From Alteromonas mediterranea DE (lineage in GTDB: Bacteria > Pseudomonadota > Gammaproteobacteria > Enterobacterales > Alteromonadaceae), in contig NC_011138.3 in assembly GCF_000020585.3 (NCBI RefSeq), positions 662,388 to 726,387 on the forward strand: a stretch of 64,000 nucleotides of DNA, written 5' to 3'. Below, in pieces: positions 1 to 6,679 of this stretch. Position numbers and translations under genes: made by a program. The notes beneath the pieces were generated by a model. That model saw nothing but the letters and a program-made list of their open reading frames with translations, did no database searches and was not told where the DNA came from. The first letter of the stretch is position 1. Each line of letters opens with the position of its first letter.

Positions 1-276
1 AGCAATCACTAGCCCCCACAACATGCTATTTGAAATATACAAACCAAAGTAAAACAAGTCGGAACCTAAAAAGCCTTCTCTTGGTAGAGTCGCATAGAAG
101 TCATTAATTGGAAATAGTAAAAGCTCTACAAATGAAGCCCAGAAAGTTGCGATTCTATTCAAATAGTCGGGAGTTTCATCACTAAATCCATAGCCAAATG
201 AAACAGTTAAAAGGGCAAATAAATTAACACCAGTAAAGACTGAATGTATCAAAGTCCATTTCAAAAAAAGCTTCAT
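1..276 (-). CDS. Integron cassette ORF, membrane protein, partial (runs off window)
   Basis: An open frame starts with ATG at 276-274, a few bases after a GTTAGG cassette junction, and stays open for all 92 codons to base 1. The translation begins MKLFLKWTLIHSVFTG and has hydrophobic stretches at about residues 7-25, 42-52 and near 80-92, so it is probably an inner-membrane protein. It lies on the - strand like every other cassette gene here, directly after the attC at 282-388. I do not recognise the family. The 3' end and its own attC are outside the window. Confidence 0.6.
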   Translation of the reverse strand, partial: MKLFLKWTLIHSVFTGVNLFALLTVSFGYGFSDETPDYLNRIATFWASFVELLLFPINDFYATLPREGFLGSDLFYFGLYISNSMLWGLVIA

Positions 277-281
277 AAAAA

Positions 282-388
282 CCTAACTTCCAAATATGGG
301 GCGCAAACACGTGTGCAATAATGGCGAAGCCGCGCACGTGTTTGCGTCTCAGCGAGCGGCAGCGAGTGACATAATTTGTTTGTTAGGT
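282..388 (-). other. attC recombination site (cassette of the 395-733 gene)
   Basis: Imperfect palindrome of about 107 bp bounded by CCTAAC on the left and GTTAGG on the right (R' and R'' core sites on the - strand). It contains GGGGCGCAAACACGTG paired with CACGTGTTTGCGTC. It is the 3' site of the cassette carrying the gene at 395-733. It is nearly identical to the attC at 4342-4449: I see one internal difference, CGTCTC against CGTCCC. Confidence 0.85.
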
Positions 389-394
389 TGCGGT

Positions 395-733
395 CTATAT
401 ACCAGAGTAAATGACTTCAACATTATGAGCCTTATATCTTTGAGTGTCGTCAGTGTAGACTTTTATTAACACTGCACAATCATATAGAAAATAACGTACA
501 CAGTTATAATTTTTATCTTTAGGAGACGCATCAAATAGCCCTAAGTCACTATCGTAGTGATAGCCAATGTTTAGCTTATTTAAAGAAATTTCTATTTTTT
601 CTAGTGAGTCTCCCACCTTTAAAGCGCTACTCAGTTCTTTATCAATTTCTGAGGCAGTTATCCCTCCAATATTTTTTTGGCAATAGCTCAGTAAAAATAT
701 TATTGGTACCAAGAAAACCAGAAATTTCTTCAT
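395..733 (-). CDS. Integron cassette gene, small exported/lipoprotein-like protein
   Basis: 112 residues starting with ATG 8 nt after the GTTAGG cassette junction. The N-terminus MKKFLVFLVPIIFLLSYCQ is a short positively charged signal peptide followed by Cys18. Its box LSYC is a poor lipobox because of Tyr at -1, so either a lipoprotein or a cleaved exported protein is possible. The mature part is mixed alpha/beta and contains two further Cys (NYNCVRYFLYDC). The middle (about residues 38-60, VGDSLEKIEISLNKLNIGYHYD) resembles the small SmpA/OmlA-like fold seen in many exported cassette proteins, but this is only a resemblance. Function unknown. The stop codon TAG lies just before the attC. 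Confidence 0.7.
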   Translation of the reverse strand: MKKFLVFLVPIIFLLSYCQKNIGGITASEIDKELSSALKVGDSLEKIEISLNKLNIGYHYDSDLGLFDASPKDKNYNCVRYFLYDCAVLIKVYTDDTQRYKAHNVEVIYSGI

Positions 734-738
734 AGCAA

Positions 739-846
739 CCTAACTTTTAAATAAGGGGCGCAGGCACGTGGGGCATAATGGCGAAGCCGCCCTGCGTGTA
801 TGCGTCCCAGCCCGCGAAGCGGGCGAACTTAATTTTTTTGTTATAC
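739..846 (-). other. attC recombination site
   Basis: About 108 bp from CCTAAC to GTTATAC, with the array-typical segments TTTTAAATAAGGGGCGCAGG, CGTCCCAGC and TTAATTTTTTTGTTAT. The inner arm CCCGCGAAGCGGGC is a short perfect hairpin. It closes the cassette of the gene at 841-1296, whose TAA stop is formed by the TTA of the right-hand core. Confidence 0.88.
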
Positions 847-1296
847 CTGTTCTTCTGCGGAGAGCGATTTGCTCCATTTGCAAACCTCTCCTTTGCTATT
901 TGCAAAAATCCTATCTTCCACATGTAAACTATCCCAAACTGCTGCGCATTCCAACTTAACGCAATCTTCCAGGTTAGCAGGAGTTTCGATACCATTGCAG
1001 TATGTTGAGAATGACTTATTGATTGAGTCAAATTTATAAAATGTGTGCGATCTGCCGAACAGTTTGTGACTATTTAGTTTCCCGACTTTAGGCCAGCCTT
1101 TCTTACCCAGTGCATATTTCATAACCCAGACAATAAAAATAGAATCATTAAAAAGATCCGAAAACTGAGTTTGGCGAGATTTAAATGTTCTATTACTGAA
1201 TGCTACAAGCGGAGATTCTAGAACTAAGCCGTATGAAAAGGAATTATCTGGTAGGCGGATTTCCACTACTTTTCCTAATTCGAAATTACTAGCCAA
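841..1296 (-). CDS. Integron cassette gene, Imm26-like protein (possible immunity protein)
   Basis: 151 residues, starting with TTG at 1296-1294 preceded by an AAGGAA ribosome-binding site; no better ATG lies upstream within the cassette. The N-terminal pattern KVVEIRLPDNSFSYGLVLESPLV (split here: KVVEIRLPDN, SFSYGLVLES) is reminiscent of the beta-strand opening of Imm26-type immunity proteins of contact-dependent/polymorphic toxin systems. The assignment is from memory of the family pattern and is tentative. No signal peptide or membrane segment is seen, so it is probably cytosolic. No toxin gene lies nearby, consistent with an orphan immunity gene carried as a cassette. The stop codon is inside the attC core. 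Confidence 0.6.
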   Translation of the reverse strand: MASNFELGKVVEIRLPDNSFSYGLVLESPLVAFSNRTFKSRQTQFSDLFNDSIFIVWVMKYALGKKGWPKVGKLNSHKLFGRSHTFYKFDSINKSFSTYCNGIETPANLEDCVKLECAAVWDSLHVEDRIFANSKGEVCKWSKSLSAEEQV

Positions 1297-1315
1297 ATTG
1301 AGGTTCCTTCAAAAG

Positions 1316-1421
1316 GTATAACTTTTAAATAAGGGGCGCAGGCGCGTGGGCTATAATGCGTAGCAGCCCACGTGTATGCGTCCCAGCGAACGAAGTGAGT
1401 GGCTTAATTTTTTTGTTATGT
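1316..1421 (-). other. attC recombination site
   Basis: About 106 bp from GTATAAC to GTTATGT with the array-typical core (AAGGGGCGCAGGCGCGTGGG pairing with CCCACGTGTATGCGTC). It is the 3' site of the cassette carrying the gene at 1416-1730, which uses the TAA of the GTTAT core as its stop. Confidence 0.88.
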
Positions 1422-1730
1422 GCCGCTGTAATAATTTTCAGTCCACCCTATCAAAGGCATAAACTTTTCGACTTTCAATTTTTGCCCAACTATACATGAA
1501 CGCTGGCAAACAATGTTTACTATATTGCCATTATTCAGTCTTACAGATGCTTGGTATATATTGGACTTATTGCGGCCCGAAATGTTCGTATTATCCCAAA
1601 CCGAAATAACTTCACCTTGATAAGTTTCAATTAAACGACCACGTATAAAAATTTGGTCAACAAATAGATAAAGCCCAATTAAAAATGTGATTGATATAAT
1701 TGAATACTTAACTATGGTTTTCGATTTCAA
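1416..1730 (-). CDS. Integron cassette gene, small single-pass membrane protein
   Basis: 104 residues, start TTG at 1730-1728 behind AGGATTTT. There is one strong N-terminal transmembrane segment (about residues 8-26, YSIISITFLIGLYLFVDQI), followed by a soluble beta-rich domain (YQGEVISVWDNTN, YQASVRLNNGNIVNIVC) with two Cys (VCQRSC) that could form a disulfide outside the membrane. The soluble part looks like a small OB/SH3-like beta barrel, but I cannot name a family. The stop codon lies in the attC core. Confidence 0.65.
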   Translation of the reverse strand: MKSKTIVKYSIISITFLIGLYLFVDQIFIRGRLIETYQGEVISVWDNTNISGRNKSNIYQASVRLNNGNIVNIVCQRSCIVGQKLKVEKFMPLIGWTENYYSGT

Positions 1731-1744
1731 CTAAAATCCTCAAG

Positions 1745-1811
1745 GCACATAACTTTAAGCTAAGCGGCGCAGTTGCGTGGGGCATAATGGCGAAGCCGCC
1801 CCGCGTAAATG
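1745..1811 (-). other. attC site, left part, interrupted by an IS3-family element
   Basis: Begins at GCACATAAC and continues through AAGCGGCGCAGTTGCGTGG to CCGCGTAAATG, where the insertion sequence starts. The rest of the same attC resumes at 3076 (CGTCCGAACG...) after the IS, so the intact site would have been about 110 bp. It belongs to the cassette at 3119-3430. Confidence 0.8.
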
Positions 1812-1872
1812 TGACGTGCTCCAATAGATTCACACACCCAGTTAAGAGATAATTATCTCAACTGGAGTGTAT

Positions 1873-2166
1873 ATGAAAACCCGAAAAAGCTACTCGAAAG
1901 AATTCAAACTGGATGCGGTGAGTCTGGTTACAGAACAAAATTACAAGATTACTGAGGCTGCTCGCAGTCTTGGTATCAGTGCCAATATGTTAGGCCGCTG
2001 GCTTAAAGAGCAAGAATCAGAAGGGGCTCACGCATTTCGTGGCAATGGTAAGTTGACGCCCGAGCAGGAAGAAATTCGCCAACTGCGAGCAGAGAATAAG
2101 CGCCTGAAAATGGAGAAAGAGATCTTAAAAAAGGCAACGGTCTTCTTTGCCAAAGAAACCAAGTAA
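1873..2166 (+). CDS. IS3-family transposase OrfA (helix-turn-helix subunit)
   Basis: 97 residues from the ATG at 1873, chosen because GGAG sits 5 nt before it. The N-terminal part (residues about 5-50, [15 protein letters not shown] ... [16 protein letters not shown]) is the HTH_Tnp_1 helix-turn-helix that binds the IS ends. The C-terminal part (about 58-90, [20 protein letters not shown]) is the leucine-zipper coiled coil used for dimerisation. Near its end the run AAAAAAG at 2127-2133 reads A AAA AAG in frame, a classical -1 slippery site for making the OrfAB fusion. Confidence 0.93.
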   Translation: MKTRKSYSKEFKLDAVSLVTEQNYKITEAARSLGISANMLGRWLKEQESEGAHAFRGNGKLTPEQEEIRQLRAENKRLKMEKEILKKATVFFAKETK

Positions 2167-3041
2167 AATACGGTTTCATCACCCAACATAAGAAGACCTG
2201 GCCGATTAGCCTGATGTGCGAGATTCTTGGTGTCAGTCGCTGTAATTACTATAGTGCCGTGCGACGCAAGGAACACATTGAACCGGATCCGCAACATGAT
2301 GAGTTAATTGAGTGGGTACAGAAAGTAGCAGATGCCAGTGACTTTACCTATGGCGTAAGACGTATGAAACGCGCGTTGAATTCGCTTGGTTATCCGGTTG
2401 GAAAACAGCGAACGAGAGCCTTGATGAAAGAAGCTGGAGTGAGCGTCAGACGACGTAGAAAATACAAAGTCACGACTAACAGCGACCATCAGCAACCTGT
2501 CTTCGATAACGTGCTGTCACGCGACTTTGATGCTCAAAAGCCAGACCAGGCGTATGTCTCTGACATTACCTACATCTGGACGCAAGAAGGCTGGCTGTAT
2601 CTGGCCGTAGTGATTGACTTATTCTCACGAAAAATCGTGGGCTGGAGTATGGCATCGCGGATGAATGCCCAGCTTGTGTGTGATGCCTTAACGATGGCTT
2701 TGTGGCAACGTAAACCTAAAGTGGGCCTGATACATCATTCGGATCGCGGCTCTCAATACGCAAGCCGACAATTTAGACAGTTACTGACGCAATACAAGGT
2801 AACAGGTAGCATGAGCAGGAAAGGTGATTGTTGGGACAATGCCGTCGTAGAAAGCTTCTTCGGCACATTGAAACAAGAGCGAGTGCAGTGGCGTCACTAC
2901 CAGAGTCGCCGTGCTGCCCAGCAGGATATTCTGCAATACATCACTATGTTTTATAACAGTCAGCGAATGCACTCATATCTGGATTACAAGAGTCCAAATC
3001 AATATGAGGCTGACATGGCTAACTTACAAAAAGCGGCTTAA
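2133..3041 (+). CDS. IS3-family transposase OrfB (DDE integrase domain, reached by -1 frameshift)
   Basis: The -1 frame is open from the slippery site at 2127-2133 through to the stop at 3041, so OrfAB would be one continuous protein; the first ATG in this frame is at 2214. After an HTH_21 region ([16 protein letters not shown]) comes the rve integrase core. Asp is in YVSDITYIW, Asp in [10 protein letters not shown] and Glu in [13 protein letters not shown], giving an intact DDE triad with the usual IS3 spacing. It cuts and joins DNA during transposition. The frame and motifs are complete, so no sign of decay. Confidence 0.92.
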   Translation, partial: GNGLLCQRNQVKYGFITQHKKTWPISLMCEILGVSRCNYYSAVRRKEHIEPDPQHDELIEWVQKVADASDFTYGVRRMKRALNSLGYPVGKQRTRALMKEAGVSVRRRRKYKVTTNSDHQQPVFDNVLSRDFDAQKPDQAYVSDITYIWTQEGWLYLAVVIDLFSRKIVGWSMASRMNAQLVCDALTMALWQRKPKVGLIHHSDRGSQYASRQFRQLLTQYKVTGSMSRKGDCWDNAVVESFFGTLKQERVQWRHYQSRRAAQQDILQYITMFYNSQRMHSYLDYKSPNQYEADMANLQKAA

Positions 3042-3075
3042 CTGGGTTGTGTGATTTTGGTTGACCACGTCAATG

Positions 3076-3118
3076 CGTCCGAACGACCGAAGGGAGTGAC
3101 TTAAGCGCTTTGTTAGAA
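3076..3118 (-). other. attC site, right part, interrupted by an IS3-family element
   Basis: Starts CGTCCGAACG right after the duplicated ATG, continues through GAAGGGAGTGACTTAAGCGC and ends in the core GTTAGAA. It is the continuation of the half-site at 1745-1811. A split of this kind should prevent the folded single-strand hairpin needed by IntI, unless the IS loops out. Confidence 0.8.
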
Positions 3119-3430
3119 GCAGAGCCTGTTCCCTTGGCCTTTTTAAAAACTAATAAAGCCAGCATACGATTGATTATTAACACAAACAAGTAAAACAACA
3201 GCGCAGTGATGGTATTGATTTGACTGAAGCAAGCTGCCATTCGAGCCGACAAACGCAATGGCGCTTACTGATTCAAAATAAGAGCTAGTCGATAAAGCGC
3301 CTATTGCGCAACCTTTGAAGTTAATGCGGCGAAGTTAAAACCACTTAAAGCCGTAGCGATTTTTGAAACAGCAGGCGAGGGAAGTTGAACTGATATTTTT
3401 ATAAAGCCAAGCGTAGTCTAGGCTGACGCC
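3119..3430 (-). other. Integron cassette without a convincing gene
   Basis: About 310 bp between the cores GTTAGAA (3112-3118) and TTCTAAC (3431-3437). In the cassette orientation the first 180 bases have no open frame with a ribosome-binding site. A 62-codon frame at 3258-3070 (a hydrophobic stretch near TALLFYLFVLIIN) starts deep inside and runs through the attC into the IS3 end, so it is unlikely to be the native gene. The cassette may be noncoding, carry a promoter or small RNA, or hold a decayed gene. Confidence 0.55.
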
Positions 3431-3538
3431 TTCTAACTTTCCGATAACGGGCGGAGACATGTGGGGCATAATGGCGCAGCCGCCCCGCGTGTATGCGTCC
3501 CAGCGAACGCAGTGAGTGAGTTTATTGAGTTGTTATGT
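3431..3538 (-). other. attC recombination site
   Basis: About 108 bp from TTCTAAC to GTTATGT. Contains CCGATAACGGGCGGAGACATG, CGCCCCGCGTGTATGCGTCC and AGTGAGTGAGTTTATTGAG. This version (AACGGGCG..., TTGAGTTGTTATG) is closest to the site at 6991-7098, showing two attC subtypes in the array. It closes the cassette of the gene at 3557-3787. Confidence 0.85.
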
Positions 3539-3556
3539 TGCACAGCCCAATACGGC

Positions 3557-3787
3557 CTATTTTTCATTAAAAACCATTTGCTTAAAGCATGCTATTGCTT
3601 TTTTAACATCCTTGAAACTTTGCAGTTCAAAGCGATACCCACGTTCAAAATAGAATACTTCAATTTCACTACGTGCATCATAGATACAGAAGCCTTCGTA
3701 AGACGGAAGGGTGTCTATTGCATAGATTGACTCGTTCACGCCACGAGCAATCATTTCTTTTTTCAGTTCTTGGAGTTCAATTCTCAT
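3557..3787 (-). CDS. Integron cassette gene, small protein resembling Imm59-type immunity proteins
   Basis: 76 residues from the ATG at 3787-3785, which is the first start after the cassette junction; a longer frame exists but would begin inside the preceding attC. The order of features, a short helix (MRIELQELKKEMIARGV), a strand pair (YAIDTLPSYEGFCIYD), then EVFYFERGYRFELQSF and a final helix (DVKKAIACFKQMV), looks like small Imm59-type proteins with their conserved Y-ERG pattern. This is a resemblance I cannot verify. Cytosolic, no signal peptide. If correct it would protect against an unknown toxin. No toxin partner is visible in the cassette. Confidence 0.6.
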   Translation of the reverse strand: MRIELQELKKEMIARGVNESIYAIDTLPSYEGFCIYDARSEIEVFYFERGYRFELQSFKDVKKAIACFKQMVFNEK

Positions 3788-3793
3788 CGTGCT

Positions 3794-3899
3794 ACATAAC
3801 TTGTAAATAAGGGGCGCAGACGCGTGGGCTATAATGCGAAGCAGCCCACGTGTATGCGTCCCAGCGAACGAAGTGAGTGACTTAATTTTTTTGTTAGGT
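3794..3899 (-). other. attC recombination site
   Basis: About 106 bp from ACATAAC to GTTAGGT with AAATAAGGGGCGCAGACGCG, CCCACGTGTATGCGTCCCAG and TTAATTTTTTTGTTAGG. It closes the cassette of the gene at 3904-4326. Confidence 0.88.
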
Positions 3900-3903
3900 G
3901 CGT

Positions 3904-4326
3904 TTATGAAAAATGACACAGGCCTGCCTTTTTAATGTAAGGCGCTAAAGCCGCTATCGTTTTGTTGTCACGATACCAAACAATGTAAGTATAATCCCAT
4001 TCCTCTGAGATAACGCATTCTAGTTCTGGAACTACAAACTGATAAAACTGTGAAGAGTCTTTATTCAATGATTGTTCATAGCTATCAAGAACAGCTGAAA
4101 CGTTGGTAATTTTAGTTAGAGTTTCAGTGTTGCAATTTACCTTTTGAATTTGAAACTTACTTTCTAAAAGAACTAAGAAGTTGTGGAATCTTTGCCACTC
4201 ATGCTCAGTGACCGAATCCAGTTTGTGCTGGTTGTTTTTACCAAGCCAACCACCAGACCATAAGGAAATGTATTCCTTTTGAAATTCCGACTTTACTTCC
4301 GAATCCTGAAAATATTTGTGATACAT
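3904..4326 (-). CDS. Integron cassette gene, unknown soluble protein (140 aa)
   Basis: Start ATG at 4326-4324, about 15 nt after the cassette junction; the frame extends further upstream but into attC sequence. The protein is charged, rich in aromatic residues (LWSGGWLGKNNQHK, EWQRFHNFLVLLESKF, EEWDYTYIVWYRDNK) and has no signal peptide or membrane segment. The final part (CVISEEWDYTYIVWYRDN) is a likely beta hairpin. I do not recognise a family; it has the size and composition typical of cassette proteins of unknown function. Confidence 0.65.
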   Translation of the reverse strand: MYHKYFQDSEVKSEFQKEYISLWSGGWLGKNNQHKLDSVTEHEWQRFHNFLVLLESKFQIQKVNCNTETLTKITNVSAVLDSYEQSLNKDSSQFYQFVVPELECVISEEWDYTYIVWYRDNKTIAALAPYIKKAGLCHFS

Positions 4327-4341
4327 GGTTTTACTTGAAGC

Positions 4342-4449
4342 ACCTAACTTCCAAATATGGGGCGCAAACACGTGTGCAATAATGGCGAAGCCGCGCACGT
4401 GTTTGCGTCCCAGCGAGCGGCAGCGAGTGACATAATTTGTTTGTTATAA
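4342..4449 (-). other. attC recombination site (near-duplicate of 282-388)
   Basis: About 108 bp from ACCTAAC to GTTATAA; the inner sequence matches the attC at 282-388 except for one base and the right-hand core. It closes the cassette of the gene at 4444-4782. Confidence 0.88.
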
Positions 4450-4782
4450 GCCACTGTTAAAACTGCCTTGTTTAGATTTTTTATAGTTTAACCACATTGT
4501 AACGGAAAGAACAAAGCCACCGAGCAGTATGAGAAGAGCGTTATTGGTTTGTGTTGACTGAAGTACTGGCAAAAACGTGTTGAGCCATAATGGAAAAAAG
4601 AAAGCAAAAGGAATGACTACACAAATAAAAGCAGCAAAAAAGAAATAGCAGAGTGCATTGTTGGCTAGCCCTGATGGCGTTGGCCAGCCGAAGCGAAGGT
4701 TTAACGACTTGTGGCCTTTAACCAACAAGTTTAATGCAGCCAAATATAGGGCCACGCCTATTATAAAAAAGAATATTTTCAT
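4444..4782 (-). CDS. Integron cassette gene, membrane protein with about three transmembrane segments
   Basis: 112 residues from ATG at 4782-4780. Hydrophobic segments lie at about residues 1-18 (MKIFFFIIGVALYLAALN), 42-66 (ANNALCYFFFAAFICVVIPF) and 80-98 (NALLILLGGFVLSVTMWL), with a basic C-terminal tail (NYKKSKQGS). An inner-membrane location is likely. Family not recognised. The TAA stop lies in the attC core, so the coding sequence runs into the recombination site. Confidence 0.65.
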   Translation of the reverse strand: MKIFFFIIGVALYLAALNLLVKGHKSLNLRFGWPTPSGLANNALCYFFFAAFICVVIPFAFFFPLWLNTFLPVLQSTQTNNALLILLGGFVLSVTMWLNYKKSKQGSFNSGL

Positions 4783-4796
4783 GGCCTTAATCTGGC

Positions 4797-4904
4797 TTAT
4801 AACTTTTAAATAAGGGGCGCAGGCATGTGGGGCATAATGGCGAAGCCGCCCCGCATGTATGCGTCCCAGCGAACGGAGTGAGTGGCTTAATTTTTTTGTT
4901 AGGT
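4797..4904 (-). other. attC recombination site
   Basis: About 108 bp from TTATAAC to GTTAGGT with AAATAAGGGGCGCAGGCATG paired with CATGTATGCGTCCCAGCG. It closes the cassette of the gene at 4920-5258. Confidence 0.88.
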
Positions 4905-4919
4905 GCATGTAGATACATC

Positions 4920-5258
4920 CTAGCTTTCCCTGCCAAGATAAGCCCTTAAAGAAGAAATTAAACCGTCATTATTGAATGTTACAACGTCAACGACAAAAAG
5001 TACTTCTGTTTGATTGACTACAATCTTGAGCTCTCCAGAGACCGAATTATCGTTTTCCATAATGTTTAAGATTTCGATTTCTAAACTTGAAGCGTTGTCA
5101 AAATTCTTCTGAGTTTCCGATATGGCGACAGTTTTACCATGAACAGAAATTTTCCAATCTCTCAGATGAATATCGGGAGCAAAAAGGTTCGAAATCGCTT
5201 CAATATCTTTGTTTTGATAGCTGAGAAGGTAAGATTTAAATTTTTCTGAATTATTCAT
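4920..5258 (-). CDS. Integron cassette gene, NTF2-like/SnoaL-like domain protein
   Basis: 112 residues. The ATG at 5258-5256 is preferred over an in-frame TTG at 5264 because AAGGA sits 6 nt before it. The opening helix and the pattern YLLSYQNKDIEAISNLFAPD followed by IHLRDW and GKTVAISETQKNF is that of NTF2-like (SnoaL, ketosteroid isomerase-like) cone-shaped folds, which bind small hydrophobic ligands. The C-terminal strands (FVVDVVTFNNDGLISSLRAYLG) complete the fold. The substrate is unknown. Cytosolic. NTF2-like proteins are frequent in integron arrays. Confidence 0.8.
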   Translation of the reverse strand: MNNSEKFKSYLLSYQNKDIEAISNLFAPDIHLRDWKISVHGKTVAISETQKNFDNASSLEIEILNIMENDNSVSGELKIVVNQTEVLFVVDVVTFNNDGLISSLRAYLGRES

Positions 5259-5275
5259 TTCCAATCCTTAGAAGC

Positions 5276-5362
5276 ACCTAACACCCGCATAACGGGCAAA
5301 AATACGTAGGCTATAATACCGAGCGAAGCGAAGGGAGCCTACGTGTTTTTGTCCCCAGCGAG
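5276..5362 (-). other. attC site, left part, interrupted by the IS1111-type element
   Basis: Begins ACCTAACACCCGCATAACGG and ends CCCCAGCGAG, where the insertion sequence starts. Joining it to 6698 onward (CGCAGCGAGTG...) restores the usual CCAGCGAGCGCAGCGAGTG arm found in the other sites. It is the attC of the cassette carrying the gene at 6721-6975. Confidence 0.88.
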
Positions 5363-5439
5363 ATAATTGGACTCCCCAACCTAATAGGTTGGTCTAACAT
5401 TTACGTTGTCACACACAAAGGTTAGATAGGAGTCCATCT

Positions 5440-6477
5440 ATGTATAATATGCTCACTGGTGTAGATTTAGCAAAAAAAGAGATCCAGGTTTGTGTCGCCA
5501 AATCGAATAAGATAGTTCGTAATATGCCGATGACGCCCACTGCTTTTTCTAATTGGCTAGCCACTCAAAAACCAATGACAGTTGTTTTTGAAGCGTGTGC
5601 GACGTCAAATTATTGGTATCAATGTGCGCGTGAATACGGGCATGATGCCCGTTTAATATCAGCTAAGCTTGTATCGAATATTCGTCAAAACCAAAAGACT
5701 GATAAGAACGATGCTGAAGCGGTTTTACAGGCATCACAACTTAGTAACGTGAATTTTATTAGCGGGAAGTCTAAGGAGCAGCAGGAGCTTCAATCACTTG
5801 TCCGTATGCATCAACTATCAGTAAAGCATAAAGTTGCTTACGGGAATCAACTCTGTTCGTTACTTTTAGAGTTCAACATTAAGTTGTCACCAACAGATGC
5901 GGGTTTGAACAGTGCAATACAGTCGATATTGGAAGATGCAGAAAATGGATTTAGCGCGATATTCAGAGAGGCATTACACACGGCATGGCATCAATATCTC
6001 AAGAGTATAGAGCTCGTAAAACACTACGAAAAGAGTGTAGCTAGAGCCAGCAGAGCATCAGAAGCTTGCAAAAATCTCATGAAGATAGAAGGTGTTGGCC
6101 CGACAAATGCGGTTAACCTGTACATAGCGCTAGGTTGTTGTGAGTTAGGCGTTTTCAAAAAAGCCCGAGACGCTGCTGCGTGTATCGGTTTAACGCCAAT
6201 ACAACATTCTTCAGGTGGTAAAGTGCGTTTGGGGTCTATAGGTAAAAATATACGGAACTCGTCATTGCGCGCTAACTTGGTCGCAGGTGCGATGTCAGCA
6301 ATAAACCAGGCGGTTAAACGTGATTCGCGAACGAAGAAAGATGAATGGATTAAAGGGCTAGTAGAGCGGAGAGGTAAACGTTGTGCAGCTGTAGCGCTGG
6401 CCAACAAAACAGTTAGAACAGCATTTTCGTTGCTACGCAACGGAACTGATTACAAAGCAGAGCTATTATCTGCTTAG
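5440..6477 (+). CDS. IS110/IS1111-family transposase (DEDD recombinase)
   Basis: 345 residues, ATG with TAGGAG upstream. The N-terminal RuvC-like domain (about 1-150) has the acidic residues in GVDLAKKE, VFEACATS and DKNDAEAV. A coiled-coil linker (about 190-215) leads to the C-terminal Tnp_20 domain, with the helix-hairpin-helix GVGPTNAVNLY and the presumed catalytic Ser in QHSSGGKVRLGSIGK. Full length and uninterrupted. These enzymes work with an RNA encoded in the element and make a circular intermediate. In the IS1111 group that RNA region is 3' of the gene, as here. Confidence 0.95.
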   Translation: MYNMLTGVDLAKKEIQVCVAKSNKIVRNMPMTPTAFSNWLATQKPMTVVFEACATSNYWYQCAREYGHDARLISAKLVSNIRQNQKTDKNDAEAVLQASQLSNVNFISGKSKEQQELQSLVRMHQLSVKHKVAYGNQLCSLLLEFNIKLSPTDAGLNSAIQSILEDAENGFSAIFREALHTAWHQYLKSIELVKHYEKSVARASRASEACKNLMKIEGVGPTNAVNLYIALGCCELGVFKKARDAAACIGLTPIQHSSGGKVRLGSIGKNIRNSSLRANLVAGAMSAINQAVKRDSRTKKDEWIKGLVERRGKRCAAVALANKTVRTAFSLLRNGTDYKAELLSA

Positions 6478-6518
6478 TTTAGTTTTAAGTTAACAACTAA
6501 ATGCGCCATACAAGATAA

Positions 6519-6645
6519 AAATCAGCTTGGTAAGCCAGTGCTGCGCTCAGGGAATAAAAGCCCGCCAGCGAGATGTGGCATCAAGTTCGCGTAAATATCA
6601 TAGAGCCGGGATAGCTTCCCATTATGAGCTCGTACATAAGCACGC
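6519..6645 (+). ncRNA. Candidate bridge/seek RNA of the IS1111-type element
   Basis: In the noncoding tail after the transposase gene I read a two-loop RNA. Loop 1 is enclosed by CTTG (6526-6529) + GCCA (6534-6537) pairing with TGGC (6576-6579) + CAAG (6582-6585), with an inner hairpin GGG/CCC (6550-6552, 6561-6563). Its left side GCTGCGCT (6540-6547) is the reverse complement of AGCGCAGC at the right target (6696-6703). Its right side CCAGCGAG (6565-6572) equals the left target (5355-5362). Loop 2 contains ATTAT (6621-6625), reverse complement of the left IS tip ATAAT, and ACATAAG (6634-6640), identical to the right IS tip. The layout matches known bridge RNAs. Exact ends are not known. Confidence 0.75.
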
Positions 6646-6673
6646 ATTACATCTTGAACGGTAAAAATAGTTG

Positions 6674-6679
6674 TTGACT
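6674..6679 (+). promoter_or_regulatory. Outward -35 element that completes a promoter when the IS ends are joined
   Basis: TTGACT at 6674-6679 near the right end. In a circle, 17 bases (6680-6696) would separate it from GATAAT, formed by G6697 plus the left tip ATAAT (5363-5367). This gives a near-consensus promoter directed into the transposase gene. In the inserted state the -10 is missing. Confidence 0.7.

Larger units (their letters stand above)
1812..3072 (+). mobile_element. IS3-family insertion sequence, complete (1261 bp)
   Basis: The ends are imperfect inverted repeats of about 36 bp: the left begins TGACGTGCTCCAATAGATTC and the right, read inward, begins TGACGTGGTCAACCAAAATC. Both share TCACACA and CCCAGTTAAG. 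The termini have the TG...CA form of IS3 elements. The flanking bases ATG (1809-1811) and ATG (3073-3075) make a 3-bp target duplication. Removing the IS and one ATG restores a normal attC. It carries overlapping orfA and orfB with an A AAA AAG slippery heptamer. All catalytic residues are present, so it looks potentially active. Confidence 0.93.

Noticed and set aside
3070..3258. 62-codon hydrophobic frame in the gene-poor cassette.
   Set aside because: It starts far from the cassette junction and runs through the attC into the IS3 end, so it was not a complete gene before the IS insertion.
3461..3730. Frame on the + strand through an attC and the Imm59-like gene.
   Set aside because: It begins inside the attC and opposes the direction of all cassettes; the - strand gene is better supported.
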